Of a stretch of DNA of 64,000 nucleotides, positions 49,115-62,287 are shown in pieces (the first letter of the stretch is position 1; each line of letters starts with the position of its first letter). Position numbers and translations under genes: made by a program. The stretch spans positions 62,001-126,000 of the forward strand of contig NZ_VAUA01000005.1 of the NCBI RefSeq assembly GCF_005771405.1, given 5' to 3'. The notes beneath the pieces are model-generated. The model worked only from the letters and a program-made list of their open reading frames with translations, ran no database searches and was not told where the DNA came from. The DNA comes from Parasedimentitalea maritima (GTDB taxonomy: Bacteria > Pseudomonadota > Alphaproteobacteria > Rhodobacterales > Rhodobacteraceae).

Positions 49115-49143
49115 GGCCGGGGGAAACCCCGGCCCTTTTTTTT
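49115..49143 (+). terminator. DUF1127 gene terminator
   Basis: GGCCGGGG pairs perfectly with CCCCGGCC around GAAA, followed by eight T residues, 27 bases after the stop. Confidence 0.95.
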
Positions 49144-49260
49144 GGTAGGGGAAATGCAGGTCGTTTTGTAAACTGCTCACCCTAATACCATTATCGTTTA
49201 AGGCTAAACCTTTTGAAGTAAAATAGCAGTGCGCCGATCTGCCCCAGCGACCTGCACCAA

Positions 49261-49689
49261 TTAGACCGAGCGGTTTGGAGGAATTGAATACGTCATGCTG
49301 GCACGCGCCACTGGCGCCTCCAGTCCAACGGAATGTATCAAAATGTCACAGACCGCCAAAGTTCGGCCCAACTTCAGTAACGAACACGTAGCCAACAAGT
49401 CGGAACCAGCTGCGGGTTTACGCATAAAGTCCATTGAACAGCCCGTGGTAACTGCCAGCGCCTGTTCGCCAATTCGAGCCAATGTCATGGCGTAAGCCGC
49501 ACAATCAGCCAATGCAAACATCGATGGACCAGAAACCGTACCTCCAGGGCGTAGATGCTTATCTTGTACACAAAGCCGCATGAGGATTTTTTCTTCCTCT
49601 AGCGCTTCAACAAAAAACTCCCCCCGCACCTGTGGAAACACTTGGTCCAGAAATTTCGCCAACTCCGCTGCGTCCATTTGCAAGCCCAT
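49261..49689 (-). CDS. PaaI-type hotdog thioesterase
   Basis: A 142-residue single hotdog domain. Motif: LRPGGTVSGPSMFALADCAAYAMTLARIG (residues 46-74), with the catalytic acid D62 in ALADCAAY. Predicted to hydrolyse aryl- or acyl-CoA thioesters. GGAGG precedes the ATG. Lies head-to-head with an enoyl-CoA hydratase, which suggests acyl-CoA metabolism. Confidence 0.88.
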   Translation of the reverse strand: MGLQMDAAELAKFLDQVFPQVRGEFFVEALEEEKILMRLCVQDKHLRPGGTVSGPSMFALADCAAYAMTLARIGEQALAVTTGCSMDFMRKPAAGSDLLATCSLLKLGRTLAVCDILIHSVGLEAPVARASMTYSIPPNRSV

Positions 49690-49746
49690 ACTATCCTCCC
49701 GGTCATGCGCCGCCTAAGGTTGGACAGGCACGACGAGGAGAGCAAG

Positions 49747-50535
49747 ATGACAATTTTACGACGTCACGACACGGGCTCTATAGCCCATCTAGTTATGAAC
49801 ACACCGCAAAAGCTAAACGCCCTATCTGACGAAATGTTGGCAGCCCTGCAGACCCAAATTGATTCGCTGCACAAAGAAAGCACGATCAAAGTGGTGGTTT
49901 TGTCCGGGGTCGGAAAAGGTTTTTGCGCCGGACATGATATCAAACAGATGAATGCTGCTCGAGGCGAAGTAGATGGTGGCAAGGCCTACTATCAGGATCT
50001 GTTTGCACGTTGCACAGCCGTAATGATGGGACTTCAGTCCCTTCCACAGGTCGTCATCGCACAAGTTCACGGAATTGCCACCGCAGCGGGCTGTCAATTG
50101 GTTGCCTCTTGCGATCTGGCCGTCGCATCAGAAAACACAAAATTTGGCGTCAACGGCGTCAATATTGGCCTATTTTGTTCGACTCCCATGGTCGCCTTGT
50201 CACGGAACATTCCCAGAAAGCAGGCATTTGAACTTTTAACGACTGGCGACTTCATCTCTGCATCCCGTGCAGCAGACCTAGGCCTGATCAACCGCGCCGT
50301 CCCCGTCGGCGAACTAGAAAGCGAGGCACTAAAACTTGCAACAACCATTGCCAGCAAGTTGAGCACAGCAGTCAAAATTGGCAAGCGAGCCTTTTATCAA
50401 CAACTGCAAATGCCATTGGATCAAGCCTACGCCTACACAAGCGAAGTCATCGTTGAGAACCTGCTCGACCAAGACACGGTCGAAGGGATGGAGGCTTTTG
50501 CAGAAAAAAGACCCCCCAACTGGCAGGTGGATTAA
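49747..50535 (+). CDS. Enoyl-CoA hydratase/isomerase family protein
   Basis: A 262-residue crotonase-fold protein. The CoA/oxyanion motif FCAGHDIKQM (about residues 59-68) and HGIATAAGCQLVASCDLAVASENTKFGV (about 108-135) are clear. The usual pair of catalytic glutamates is not obvious (the second region reads SENTKFGVNGVNIG), so it may be an isomerase or hydrolase rather than a true hydratase. Preceded by GAGGAG. Divergent from the thioesterase. Confidence 0.88.
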   Translation: MTILRRHDTGSIAHLVMNTPQKLNALSDEMLAALQTQIDSLHKESTIKVVVLSGVGKGFCAGHDIKQMNAARGEVDGGKAYYQDLFARCTAVMMGLQSLPQVVIAQVHGIATAAGCQLVASCDLAVASENTKFGVNGVNIGLFCSTPMVALSRNIPRKQAFELLTTGDFISASRAADLGLINRAVPVGELESEALKLATTIASKLSTAVKIGKRAFYQQLQMPLDQAYAYTSEVIVENLLDQDTVEGMEAFAEKRPPNWQVD

Positions 50536-50847
50536 AGTTTTTATAAAATTTTAGTCTTTGTTTACGTTTCGGTGCGTATTGTTTCCATATCGGGCCTTTT
50601 AATAAAGGCAAGAACATGGCAAAGATTGGGCAGGGCACATCGCCCGGTCACAATTTGGGTCGCTGCCTGTGGAAGGTCCCTCCAAACCGGTCTCTCCCCG
50701 GTTCGACATTCCTGCAGCAGCGACCCCAAATGTCCCTTTCCTAAAATTGCAGATTTTTAGCCTTGGGTTTGGTCTACTTGATCCCGATCACTTCTAATCC
50801 ACGCAGGCCATATTGCGCTGGATCGCCCCCTGCCCTATGTCAAATTC
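50536..50847 (+). other. Gene-free interval between the enoyl-CoA hydratase and trmFO
   Basis: 312 bases with no supported coding region. Two structures are visible: a GCCTTT/AAAGGC hairpin with a 4-base loop at 50597-50612, and a larger 77-base folded element at 50654-50730, annotated separately. The last ~120 bases before trmFO probably contain its promoter. Confidence 0.6.
50654..50730 (+). ncRNA. Candidate structured RNA of unknown class
   Basis: TTTGGGTCGCTGC (50654-50666) pairs with GCAGCGACCC-C-AAA (50717-50730), a 13 bp stem with one bulged C. Inside lies a second hairpin, AACCGG/CCGGTT (50685-50690 and 50698-50703) with loop TCTCTCC, and a CCCTCC run. C/U-rich loops resemble the anti-Shine-Dalgarno loops of alphaproteobacterial small RNAs. 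No T-tract follows, so the strand is uncertain. Confidence 0.3.
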
Positions 50848-52191
50848 ATGACACAGACATTGCATATCGTGGGCGGCGGCATGGCCGGGTCCGAAGCAGC
50901 CTGGCAGGCTGCAAACATGGGCGTTTCAGTGGTAATCCACGAAATGCGGCCCAAAGTTGAAACCTTTGCACACCAGACCGGAAACCTGGGCGAAATGGTT
51001 TGCTCGAACTCCTTCCGCTCGGATGATGACGAACAAAACGCTGTTGGCCTGTTACATTGGGAAATGCGCGCTGCAAACGGGTTGATCATGGCCACCGCAG
51101 ATCAGCACCGCCTGCCGGCCGGTGGTGCGCTTGCTGTTGACCGCGAGCCTTTTGCACAGACCGTAACTGACAAGTTAACTAACCACGCCAATATTTCTGT
51201 ATCCTACGACGAAGTCACCGAACTTCCTGATGATGGCCACTGGATTTTTGCTACTGGGCCGCTGACATCCACCGCATTGGGACAGGCAATTCAGGCTGAG
51301 ACAGGTGCGGAAGCACTGGCGTTTTTTGATGCAATCGCACCAATTTTATATGCAGACAGCATCGACATGTCGCAAGCCTGGATGCAATCGCGCTATGACA
51401 AAGGCGAGACTGAAGAGGAGCGCACCGCTTACCTCAACTGTCCGATGACCAAGGATCAGTATGAGGCGTTTATCGATGCGCTTCTTGCTGCTGAAAAAAC
51501 AGAATTTCATGAAGGTGAAACAGCGGGCTATTTCGATGGCTGCTTGCCAATCGAGGTCATGGCGGAACGCGGCCGAGAGACACTTCGCTTTGGGCCAATG
51601 AAACCAGTTGGCCTTACCAACAGTCACAAACCTGACGAGAAGGCATATGCTGTAGTACAGTTGCGGCGGGACAATAAGCTGGCAACATTGTACAATATTG
51701 TTGGTTTTCAGACCAAGATGAAATACGGCGCTCAAACTCAGGTATTACGGATGATCCCTGGGCTGCAGGAGGCACAGTTTGCCCGCCTTGGAGGAATCCA
51801 TCGTAATACATTCCTGAACTCCCCTACATTGCTTGACCAGCAGATGCGCCTGAAATCAAAACCTAATATTCGGTTTGCCGGGCAGATCACTGGCGTCGAG
51901 GGCTATGTCGAAAGCGCCGCAATGGGGCTCTTGGCCGGCCGCATGGCTGCCACCGAAATCCTCGGCAATGACCTACCAGCAGTTCCGCAAAATAGCGCCA
52001 TGGGCGCACTTATCCACCACATTACCGGTGGTGCCGAGGCAAAGACCTTTCAGCCAATGAACGTGAACTTTGGATTATTCCAACCCGTCGAAGGTTTGAA
52101 AGGTGGTCGCCGAGGCCGCAAAGATCGCTACAAAGCATATACTGATCGAGCAAAAATCGTTTGGTCAGAATGGCTTGAAAACTTTTCCTGA
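50848..52191 (+). CDS. trmFO: Folate-dependent tRNA (uracil-5-)-methyltransferase TrmFO
   Basis: A 447-residue FAD protein that makes ribothymidine at tRNA position 54 with methylenetetrahydrofolate. The N-terminal dinucleotide fold is [14 protein letters not shown] (residues 6-19), and the family pattern [12 protein letters not shown] and the C-terminal [14 protein letters not shown] are present. Standard length. Probably co-transcribed with gluQ (21-base gap). Confidence 0.96.
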   Translation: MTQTLHIVGGGMAGSEAAWQAANMGVSVVIHEMRPKVETFAHQTGNLGEMVCSNSFRSDDDEQNAVGLLHWEMRAANGLIMATADQHRLPAGGALAVDREPFAQTVTDKLTNHANISVSYDEVTELPDDGHWIFATGPLTSTALGQAIQAETGAEALAFFDAIAPILYADSIDMSQAWMQSRYDKGETEEERTAYLNCPMTKDQYEAFIDALLAAEKTEFHEGETAGYFDGCLPIEVMAERGRETLRFGPMKPVGLTNSHKPDEKAYAVVQLRRDNKLATLYNIVGFQTKMKYGAQTQVLRMIPGLQEAQFARLGGIHRNTFLNSPTLLDQQMRLKSKPNIRFAGQITGVEGYVESAAMGLLAGRMAATEILGNDLPAVPQNSAMGALIHHITGGAEAKTFQPMNVNFGLFQPVEGLKGGRRGRKDRYKAYTDRAKIVWSEWLENFS

Positions 52192-52215
52192 ACTTGTTTT
52201 AAAAGGGGGAAATTG

Positions 52216-53157
52216 ATGAAATTTGTCACTCGGTTTGCGCCGTCCCCCACTGGCCCTTTGCATCTTGGCCATGCCTATTCAGCTCTGTTGGCTCATGACA
52301 AGGCAATGGAGGAATATGGTGAGTTCCTGCTTAGAATCGACGACCTTGATCAATCCCGAGCTCGCAGCCACTGGGAAGAGCAAATCTATGATGATCTTCG
52401 TTGGTTGGGTTTATCGTGGAGAGAGCCTTGCCGAAAGCAATCAGAGTGTCAGTCTCAATATGATCAGGCGTTGGATACGCTATGGGAAAATGGTTTCTTG
52501 TACGAGTGCTCTTGCTCACGACGAGACATTCGTGAATCCCAGTCAGCACCCCAAGAAGGTGCTCCACTAGTGGGGCCAGATGGTCTGGTTTATCCCGGAA
52601 CCTGTCGTCAGTATGCAGCCCCCAACGAACGACCTGTTAGTAAGCGACCCAGAAACGTCACACTGCGTCTAAATGTCAGCAAGGCAATTAATCACAGCTG
52701 CTGGTCGAAAACCATGTTTCCTCCCCCTCCTGTCGGCGCCACCACGAAATTCGCGTATTTCCCAGAATGGGGAAAACGGGCAAATACACAAGTTCAATCC
52801 TACGAGTTTACGTCCGACCATGTAATCAGCAACATTGGAGATGTAGTTGTTTGCAGAAAGAACATGGGAGCCGCCTATCATCTGGCTGTTGTGGTCGATG
52901 ATCTGGCCCAAAAGGTGAACTATGTAGTCAGAGGCGAGGATCTACTGGAGGCCACCATGATCCACTACGTCATCGGGCATTTGCTAGACGACGAACTCGA
53001 ATACGTATATTTTCAGCCAACCTATTACCATCACAAGTTGATCCGAGATGGTGCGGGCAAGCGGCTCGCCAAACGTGATGACGCCCGCGCGATATCCAAA
53101 TACCGTTCCGAAGGCGCCAGCCCTCAGGACATCCGCAAAATGGTTGGCCTAGACTAA
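52216..53157 (+). CDS. gluQ: Glutamyl-Q tRNA(Asp) synthetase
   Basis: A 313-residue truncated class I synthetase that attaches glutamate to queuosine in tRNA-Asp. It has the HIGH-type motif PTGPLHLGHAYS, the zinc site CSCSRRDI with YPGTC, and a KMSKS variant KRLAKRDD, and lacks the anticodon-binding domain, all typical. I start at the ATG at 52216 with AGGGGGA upstream; TTG three bases earlier is in frame. Confidence 0.94.
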   Translation: MKFVTRFAPSPTGPLHLGHAYSALLAHDKAMEEYGEFLLRIDDLDQSRARSHWEEQIYDDLRWLGLSWREPCRKQSECQSQYDQALDTLWENGFLYECSCSRRDIRESQSAPQEGAPLVGPDGLVYPGTCRQYAAPNERPVSKRPRNVTLRLNVSKAINHSCWSKTMFPPPPVGATTKFAYFPEWGKRANTQVQSYEFTSDHVISNIGDVVVCRKNMGAAYHLAVVVDDLAQKVNYVVRGEDLLEATMIHYVIGHLLDDELEYVYFQPTYYHHKLIRDGAGKRLAKRDDARAISKYRSEGASPQDIRKMVGLD

Positions 53158-53210
53158 GTCCACCTGAATTCAAGTCCACATTTCTTTGCCTAAAGCTGTC
53201 AGGGAAAGAA

Positions 53211-53570
53211 TCACACCATCGGCTGCATTAACTCAACCTCTTCGTCCTTCTGGATCGATGTATAAAAACAGCTCCGTCGGTTGGTATGGCAGGCAGGGCC
53301 AGTCTGGCGAACGACTGCCAACAAACAATCCCGGTCGCAATCGACGCGTAGATCAATCAGCTGTTGAACATGGCCTGAACTTTCTCCTTTGACCCAAAAA
53401 GACCGCCTAGAACGCGACCAATACGTAACTTTGTTCGTTTGTAGAGTTCGAGACACCGACTCAGCATTCATCCAGGCCATCATCAAGATCTCTCCGCTCT
53501 CTTCGTCCTGTGCAATGCAGGGGATCAGACCGGCTTCATTATAAGTTAAACTGCTGGGATCAAACGACAT
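53211..53570 (-). CDS. hisI: Phosphoribosyl-AMP cyclohydrolase
   Basis: A 119-residue HisI, third step of histidine synthesis. The zinc and magnesium sites are in LRVDCDRDCLL and GPACHTNRRSCFY. No fused HisE domain. I start at MSFDPSSL; an ATG six codons upstream is open but AAGG fits the internal start. No other his gene is nearby. Confidence 0.95.
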   Translation of the reverse strand: MSFDPSSLTYNEAGLIPCIAQDEESGEILMMAWMNAESVSRTLQTNKVTYWSRSRRSFWVKGESSGHVQQLIDLRVDCDRDCLLAVVRQTGPACHTNRRSCFYTSIQKDEEVELMQPMV

Positions 53571-53648
53571 GGTAAAAACCTTTTGCATCTGGATATTGGC
53601 ACCCTATGTATTGAGAACGATTAGCTAGGGAAAGCCCAAGGAACACGC

Positions 53649-54101
53649 ATGTCCGGTGAAAATGATCTGATCAAACTCTACTCCACGCGTATTTTGGCGT
53701 TGGCAGCTGATATCCCCAATCTAGAGCGCTTAAGTGCGCCCGATGCCACGGTTAAAAAGCGTGCACCGCTTTGTGGATCGACTGTTACAGTCGATTTGCG
53801 AATGTTGGACGGGAAGGTTTCTGAGTTTGGCCAGGATGTTAAGGCATGCGCCCTTGGTCAGGCTTCAGCTTCGGTTTTTGGTGCGGCCGTGCTTGGCCGA
53901 ACAAAAGAAGAAATTGTGACCGCCCGTAACCAGCTAAAACAGATGCTAACCGAAGAAGGTGCTGTTCCTGATGCGCCTTTTGACGACTTTGAAGTTTTGA
54001 TTCCAGCACGTGCTTTTAAAAATCGGCATGCATCAATCATGTTGTCACTTGAGGCCACAGTTGAGGCTATTGAACAGATTTCGAGAGAAAATTGCGCGTA
54101 A
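53649..54101 (+). CDS. NifU/SufU-like iron-sulfur cluster scaffold
   Basis: A 150-residue NifU-N/IscU-type scaffold. Possible cluster cysteines are C42 (APLCGSTVTVDL) and C67 (DVKACALGQASASVFGAAV); the pattern is a shortened relative of IscU. The third ligand is not in the usual place. Divergent from hisI. AAGGAACACGC precedes the ATG. Confidence 0.88.
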   Translation: MSGENDLIKLYSTRILALAADIPNLERLSAPDATVKKRAPLCGSTVTVDLRMLDGKVSEFGQDVKACALGQASASVFGAAVLGRTKEEIVTARNQLKQMLTEEGAVPDAPFDDFEVLIPARAFKNRHASIMLSLEATVEAIEQISRENCA

Positions 54102-54473
54102 TTTGACATCTCAAATCTGATTTTTACGTATAAACAATATGTTGGAACCAAAAAGCGACGGTTTCAACGTGGCCTTACATGCAATAGTTCTGCCTTCCAT
54201 CCCAATGTGAAGATGAGTTAAGATCTATCGATCTCCAATTGCCCTCAAAGATGGGCAGCAAGATTGTTCAAGTCTAATCGCGCAAACCGAAAAAACCGCC
54301 GCTCATCTGGGCAGATGGCGGCGGTAGGGTACACTCGTATGCGGGATCCGGGTGCGACCGGCGGATCATGAGGTAGATCCAGTGTGGGATCAGGACAGGC
54401 AGAGATCCCCAACATCATTTTGGGACAGGATGCAGGCGCAACCGGCATAAGAGTGCAATCAGGAAATAGATAT
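54102..54473 (-). other. Interval between the NifU-like gene and the 40-residue peptide gene
   Basis: 372 bases without a supported gene. The minus-strand terminator at 54290-54325 lies inside it. A 78-codon minus-strand reading frame from TTG (54481) to 54245 runs through that hairpin; it has no Shine-Dalgarno support and I do not call it a gene. Confidence 0.6.
54290..54325 (-). terminator. Terminator downstream of the 40-residue peptide gene
   Basis: ACCGCCGC and CATCTG pair with CAGATG and GCGGCGGT (one bulged T), giving a long stem, and on the minus strand TTTTTT follows. A textbook intrinsic terminator for transcripts from recG/peptide. Confidence 0.95.
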
Positions 54474-54596
54474 TTAGACAAGCCCGGGCATGTGCAGAGC
54501 CACAACCAACATGACAACAAGAGAAGCCGCACCAACCGCATCCTGTAACAGAGTGGCAGAAGAAACCTGCAGTGTGTTCTTGATTTGTTCAAACAT
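54474..54596 (-). CDS. Small membrane peptide (40 residues)
   Basis: MFEQIKNTLQVSSATLLQDA then one hydrophobic segment ending LHMPGLV. The ATG at 54596 has GGAGG eight bases upstream, the best-placed ribosome site in the area, and a strong terminator lies about 150 bases further on. I recall similar ~40-residue proteins in Roseobacters. It follows recG after 143 bases. Function unknown. Confidence 0.6.
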   Translation of the reverse strand: MFEQIKNTLQVSSATLLQDAVGAASLVVMLVVALHMPGLV

Positions 54597-54739
54597 AACG
54601 TGCGCCTCCGGGCTGTCTTGGGTCTGTTGATCACGCTCTTTGGCGCTTGTTGACCCTTTGTTCTCACATTCCACCCCATCTTGTAAAGAACAAAAGAGAA
54701 CAAACGCGAACAAAAAGAGATGGAGGAGATTTGTTGCGG

Positions 54740-59223
<4,484 letters not shown>

Positions 59224-59943
59224 TTATGCACCAACGGCCAAACGTGGGCCACCGGACATCACGTCCTCTTGTGGATCACGTAGTACATAGCCACGGCCCC
59301 ACACAGTTTCGATGTAGTTTTCGCCTTCAGTTGCTGTGCTCAATTTTTTGCGCAGCTTGCAGATGAATACGTCGATGATTTTCAGTTCAGGTTCATCCAT
59401 GCCACCATATAGATGGTTCAGGAACATTTCTTTCGTCAGAGTTGTTCCCTTACGAAGGCTCAGAAGCTCCAGCATCTGGTACTCTTTGCCGGTCAGGTGC
59501 ACGGACTTGCCGTCAACATCGACAGTTTTGGCATCCAGATTAACAGCGATCTTACCGGTTTTGATGATCGACTGTGAGTGACCTTTGGAGCGACGGATAA
59601 TGGCGTGGATACGTGCAACCAGTTCTTCCCGGTGGAACGGTTTGGTCATATAGTCGTCAGCGCCAAAGCCGAAGCCTTTGATCTTGTTCTCGGTATCATC
59701 TTCACCAGACAGGATCAAAATCGGTGTTTCAATGCGTGACAAACGCAGCTGACGCAGCACTTCGTGGCCATTCATGTCTGGCAGATTCAGGTCAAGCAGG
59801 ATCAGATCGTAATCATAAAGCTTAGCCAGATCGATACCCTCTTCACCCAGATCCGTCACATAGACGTTCAGGTTCGCGTGGGTCAACATTAGCTCGATGC
59901 TTTTTGCAGTTGTTGGATCGTCTTCCACCAGAAGTATACGCAT
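59224..59943 (-). CDS. ctrA: Cell-cycle master regulator CtrA
   Basis: A 239-residue OmpR-type response regulator. Receiver with D51 ([13 protein letters not shown]) and DNA-binding winged helix ([29 protein letters not shown]). The sequence is very close to CtrA of other alphaproteobacteria. In Rhodobacterales it is non-essential and controls motility and gene transfer agent production. Upstream region carries CtrA-like sites. Beside sciP on the same strand. Confidence 0.97.
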   Translation of the reverse strand: MRILLVEDDPTTAKSIELMLTHANLNVYVTDLGEEGIDLAKLYDYDLILLDLNLPDMNGHEVLRQLRLSRIETPILILSGEDDTENKIKGFGFGADDYMTKPFHREELVARIHAIIRRSKGHSQSIIKTGKIAVNLDAKTVDVDGKSVHLTGKEYQMLELLSLRKGTTLTKEMFLNHLYGGMDEPELKIIDVFICKLRKKLSTATEGENYIETVWGRGYVLRDPQEDVMSGGPRLAVGA

Positions 59944-59982
59944 GCTCTCAAGTCTCCGCCTGTATGCTCATTTTCTCAAGTT

Positions 59983-60020
59983 GCGTTAACCTTGATGGAA
60001 AAAGGTTAACGCACAGTTAC
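59983..60020 (-). promoter_or_regulatory. CtrA-box-like sites and palindrome upstream of ctrA
   Basis: GCGTTAACCTT (59983-59993) and AAGGTTAACGC (60002-60012) form a perfect 11-bp inverted repeat with 8-base spacer. Overlapping it, TTAA-7 bases-TTAC (60006-60020) is one mismatch from the CtrA consensus TTAA-N7-TTAA. Autoregulation of ctrA is therefore likely. Confidence 0.65.
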
Positions 60021-60045
60021 CATAATGGTTAATATGCTTCGTTGC

Positions 60046-60324
60046 CTAGGGTTGTCGATATTTTTTCAAGGCTGTTGCCTTTAACGCGTCGACTCCATGA
60101 TCCGCGATTGCAGCAACCCAACTGCGAAATTCTTCTTCACTTAACCCGTAGCGCTGCATCGCTTCCTTTTCTGGCAACAAGCCATACAGGACGCCACGAA
60201 CAACCGCAGCCTTACGCGATGCTACCCAGCGGCGCGTGGTCTCCGGCGGTAGATCGGCGCGGGTCATAGTTGTCCCATCTGGCAGCGTCACAGCACGCGG
60301 CCCATCCACTTTCTTCAAAAACAT
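60046..60324 (-). CDS. sciP: SciP-type CtrA inhibitor (DUF1153)
   Basis: A 92-residue protein, start MFLKKVDGPRAVTLPDGTTM with AAGGGA upstream. The core TRRWVASRKAAVVRGVLYG and a C-terminal helical part match DUF1153/SciP, which in Caulobacter binds CtrA and blocks transcription from CtrA-dependent promoters. Encoded directly upstream of ctrA on the same strand; a longer upstream open frame is rejected. Confidence 0.9.
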   Translation of the reverse strand: MFLKKVDGPRAVTLPDGTTMTRADLPPETTRRWVASRKAAVVRGVLYGLLPEKEAMQRYGLSEEEFRSWVAAIADHGVDALKATALKKYRQP

Positions 60325-60457
60325 CACCGTATCCCTTATTGTGCTGACACAGATTTGGCCTATACGGCTTAACGAGATGTGAACCATGCCCCTTGAGAGT
60401 CTGTAGGATTTTCTTATATTCTTCGACGCCTTCCTCAAAATCCAAGGAGACGCCAAC

Positions 60458-61603
60458 ATGGCGCTGGATAATGACACCCCGCTAAACTCGCTTGGCTTCG
60501 CCAAACCGCCTTCGCAAACCCGCGTTGTGGTGGCTATGTCAGGCGGCGTCGACAGCTCAGTTGTGGCTGCATACCTTGCAGATCAAGGCTATGACGTGGT
60601 TGGAGTAACCCTTCAGCTGTATGATCATGGCGCTGCCCTGGCAAAGAAAGGCGCTTGCTGTGCGGGCATTGATATCCACGATGCGCGCCGCGTGGCCGAA
60701 GAACGTGGCTTTCCGCATTACGTTCTAGATTATGAGAACATTTTTAAAGATGCAGTGATTGACGAGTTTGCTGATAGCTATTTGGCCGGCGCAACACCTG
60801 TGCCCTGCATTCGCTGCAATGAGCGGATCAAGTTCAAAGACCTGCTGCAAACCGCCAAAGATCTGGAAGCAGACTGCATGGCGACCGGTCACTATATTCA
60901 GCGCAAGATGGGTGCACAGGGTGCTGAACTCCATTCAGCGACTGATGCCAACCGCGACCAGAGCTATTTCCTCTTCCCAACCACCCCCGAGCAGCTCGAT
61001 TTTCTGCGTTTCCCACTGGGACACCTCCCCAGTAAAGATGCGACCCGCAAAATGGCTGCACAGTATGGATTGGCAGTAGCTGACAAGCCCGACAGTCAGG
61101 ACATCTGCTTTGTCCCAGATGGCGATTACGCTGGTCTGATCGAAAAACTGCGCCCTGGTGCCGCCGAAGCCGGTGAAATTGTGCATCATGACGGTCGCGT
61201 GCTAGGCACCCACACGGGGGTCATCCATTACACCATCGGTCAACGCCGAGGTCTTGGGATCGGCGGGTTGAGCGAACCTTTGTATGTGGTCAAACTGGAC
61301 GTTGACAGCAAACAGGTTGTTGTTGGCCCCAAAGAGCTGCTGGCAACACGCAAGATTCCAGTGCGCGAGATCAACTGGCTCGGGGATGAACCTTTCACCA
61401 GTCGCAAAGAATGGCACCTGTCGGTCAAGGTGCGGTCCACCAGACCACCGCGCGATGCGATCATTCGACCTATCTCGGATACCGAGGCTGAGGTCGAATT
61501 GCTGACAGCCGAGGAAGGCGTGTCACCTGGTCAGGCCTGTGTGTTCTACGCCAACGAAGGCAGCCGTATTTTTGGCGGTGGCTGGATCTGGCGCGGATAC
61601 TAA
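60458..61603 (+). CDS. mnmA: tRNA-specific 2-thiouridylase MnmA
   Basis: A 381-residue enzyme that thiolates U34 of tRNAs for Lys, Glu and Gln. PP-loop [12 protein letters not shown] (residues 24-35), catalytic cysteines in [14 protein letters not shown] and DSQDICFV, and the C-terminal [18 protein letters not shown] is well placed. Divergent from sciP. Confidence 0.97.
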   Translation: MALDNDTPLNSLGFAKPPSQTRVVVAMSGGVDSSVVAAYLADQGYDVVGVTLQLYDHGAALAKKGACCAGIDIHDARRVAEERGFPHYVLDYENIFKDAVIDEFADSYLAGATPVPCIRCNERIKFKDLLQTAKDLEADCMATGHYIQRKMGAQGAELHSATDANRDQSYFLFPTTPEQLDFLRFPLGHLPSKDATRKMAAQYGLAVADKPDSQDICFVPDGDYAGLIEKLRPGAAEAGEIVHHDGRVLGTHTGVIHYTIGQRRGLGIGGLSEPLYVVKLDVDSKQVVVGPKELLATRKIPVREINWLGDEPFTSRKEWHLSVKVRSTRPPRDAIIRPISDTEAEVELLTAEEGVSPGQACVFYANEGSRIFGGGWIWRGY

Positions 61604-61640
61604 AAACAAGACCTGCCTACTTATAACTAGATCGGAAACA

Positions 61641-61670
61641 AACTTGCCCGGCGATACGTCCGGGCAAGTT
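61641..61670 (+). terminator. mnmA terminator
   Basis: AACTTGCCCGG pairs with CCGGGCAAGTT, 11 bp with 8-base loop. Only two or three T follow on the plus strand, and the minus-strand gene at 61701 ends nearby, so it may serve both. Confidence 0.8.
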
Positions 61671-61700
61671 TATCCCGCGCGAAAAAGTGCTCTGTAGATG

Positions 61701-62282
61701 TCAGACCAGATCTGTACCACTGTTGATCAAGACATAGGCACCAATCAGTATCATCACCACCGGCCCAAGTCTCTCAAGACGTACCGCCCATGGTCCTGAG
61801 AGCGCGGTTGCATCAGACAGCAAAACAGCCCCAGCACAGAGCACGGCCACAGCACTAGATGCCCCGGCCAATGCCCATAGACGATAACCCGGTGCGCTAT
61901 CAGCCAGCAAAGGTGCCATCACCGCAAAGCTATCCAATGACAACGCGAGGAACAGCGCCGTCACCCCGAGAATCCCAGAACTGGTCGACAAGCGTGGTTG
62001 TGTATTGGTTTCTGAGTGCCGCCACTGATGCCACAACCCGTGAACTCCCAACAGAATTGGGACAGTTCCCAAATATCCGGTCCATTCAGGCGCGGCTTGA
62101 TCAGTCCCAAAAGCCAGCACCATCGCTGCGCCTAACATAAGGCCCTGCGAGAGAGCATATCCAGTCAGAGGGCGCATGGCTCCCATTGTTACCAACAAAA
62201 CCAATAGCACTGCCAGGTTGTCGAGGTTTGTCACAATTTGTGCCAGAGCGGCAGAGGCGGCAAAGGCAACTTCATCCCACAT
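61701..62282 (-). CDS. CadD-like six-helix membrane protein
   Basis: A 193-residue protein with about six membrane helices. It resembles the cadmium resistance (CadD)/LysE-type transporters: repeats with VTNLDNLAVLLVLL near residue 18 and ALFLALSLDSFAVM near 108, each bearing an Asp in a helix. I start at MWDEVAF directly after the lpxB stop. Substrate unknown; metal efflux is a guess. Confidence 0.75.
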   Translation of the reverse strand: MWDEVAFAASAALAQIVTNLDNLAVLLVLLVTMGAMRPLTGYALSQGLMLGAAMVLAFGTDQAAPEWTGYLGTVPILLGVHGLWHQWRHSETNTQPRLSTSSGILGVTALFLALSLDSFAVMAPLLADSAPGYRLWALAGASSAVAVLCAGAVLLSDATALSGPWAVRLERLGPVVMILIGAYVLINSGTDLV

Positions 62283-62287
62283 CAAGT

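Noticed and set aside
50654-50730. A tRNA or tmRNA piece, because of the GGTTCGA stretch and ~77-base size
   Set aside because: The stem next to GGTTCGA does not pair as a T-arm, the outer stem is 13 rather than 7 bp and no anticodon arm is present.
54245-54481. 78-codon minus-strand frame starting with TTG after the 40-residue peptide
   Set aside because: It has no Shine-Dalgarno site, starts on TTG, and its codons run through a textbook terminator hairpin with T6. The terminator explains the sequence better.
54688-54711. Canonical SOS (LexA) box
   Set aside because: The GTTC repeats are 10 bases apart instead of 11, so the alphaproteobacterial consensus GTTC-N7-GTTC is not met. Kept only as an observation.
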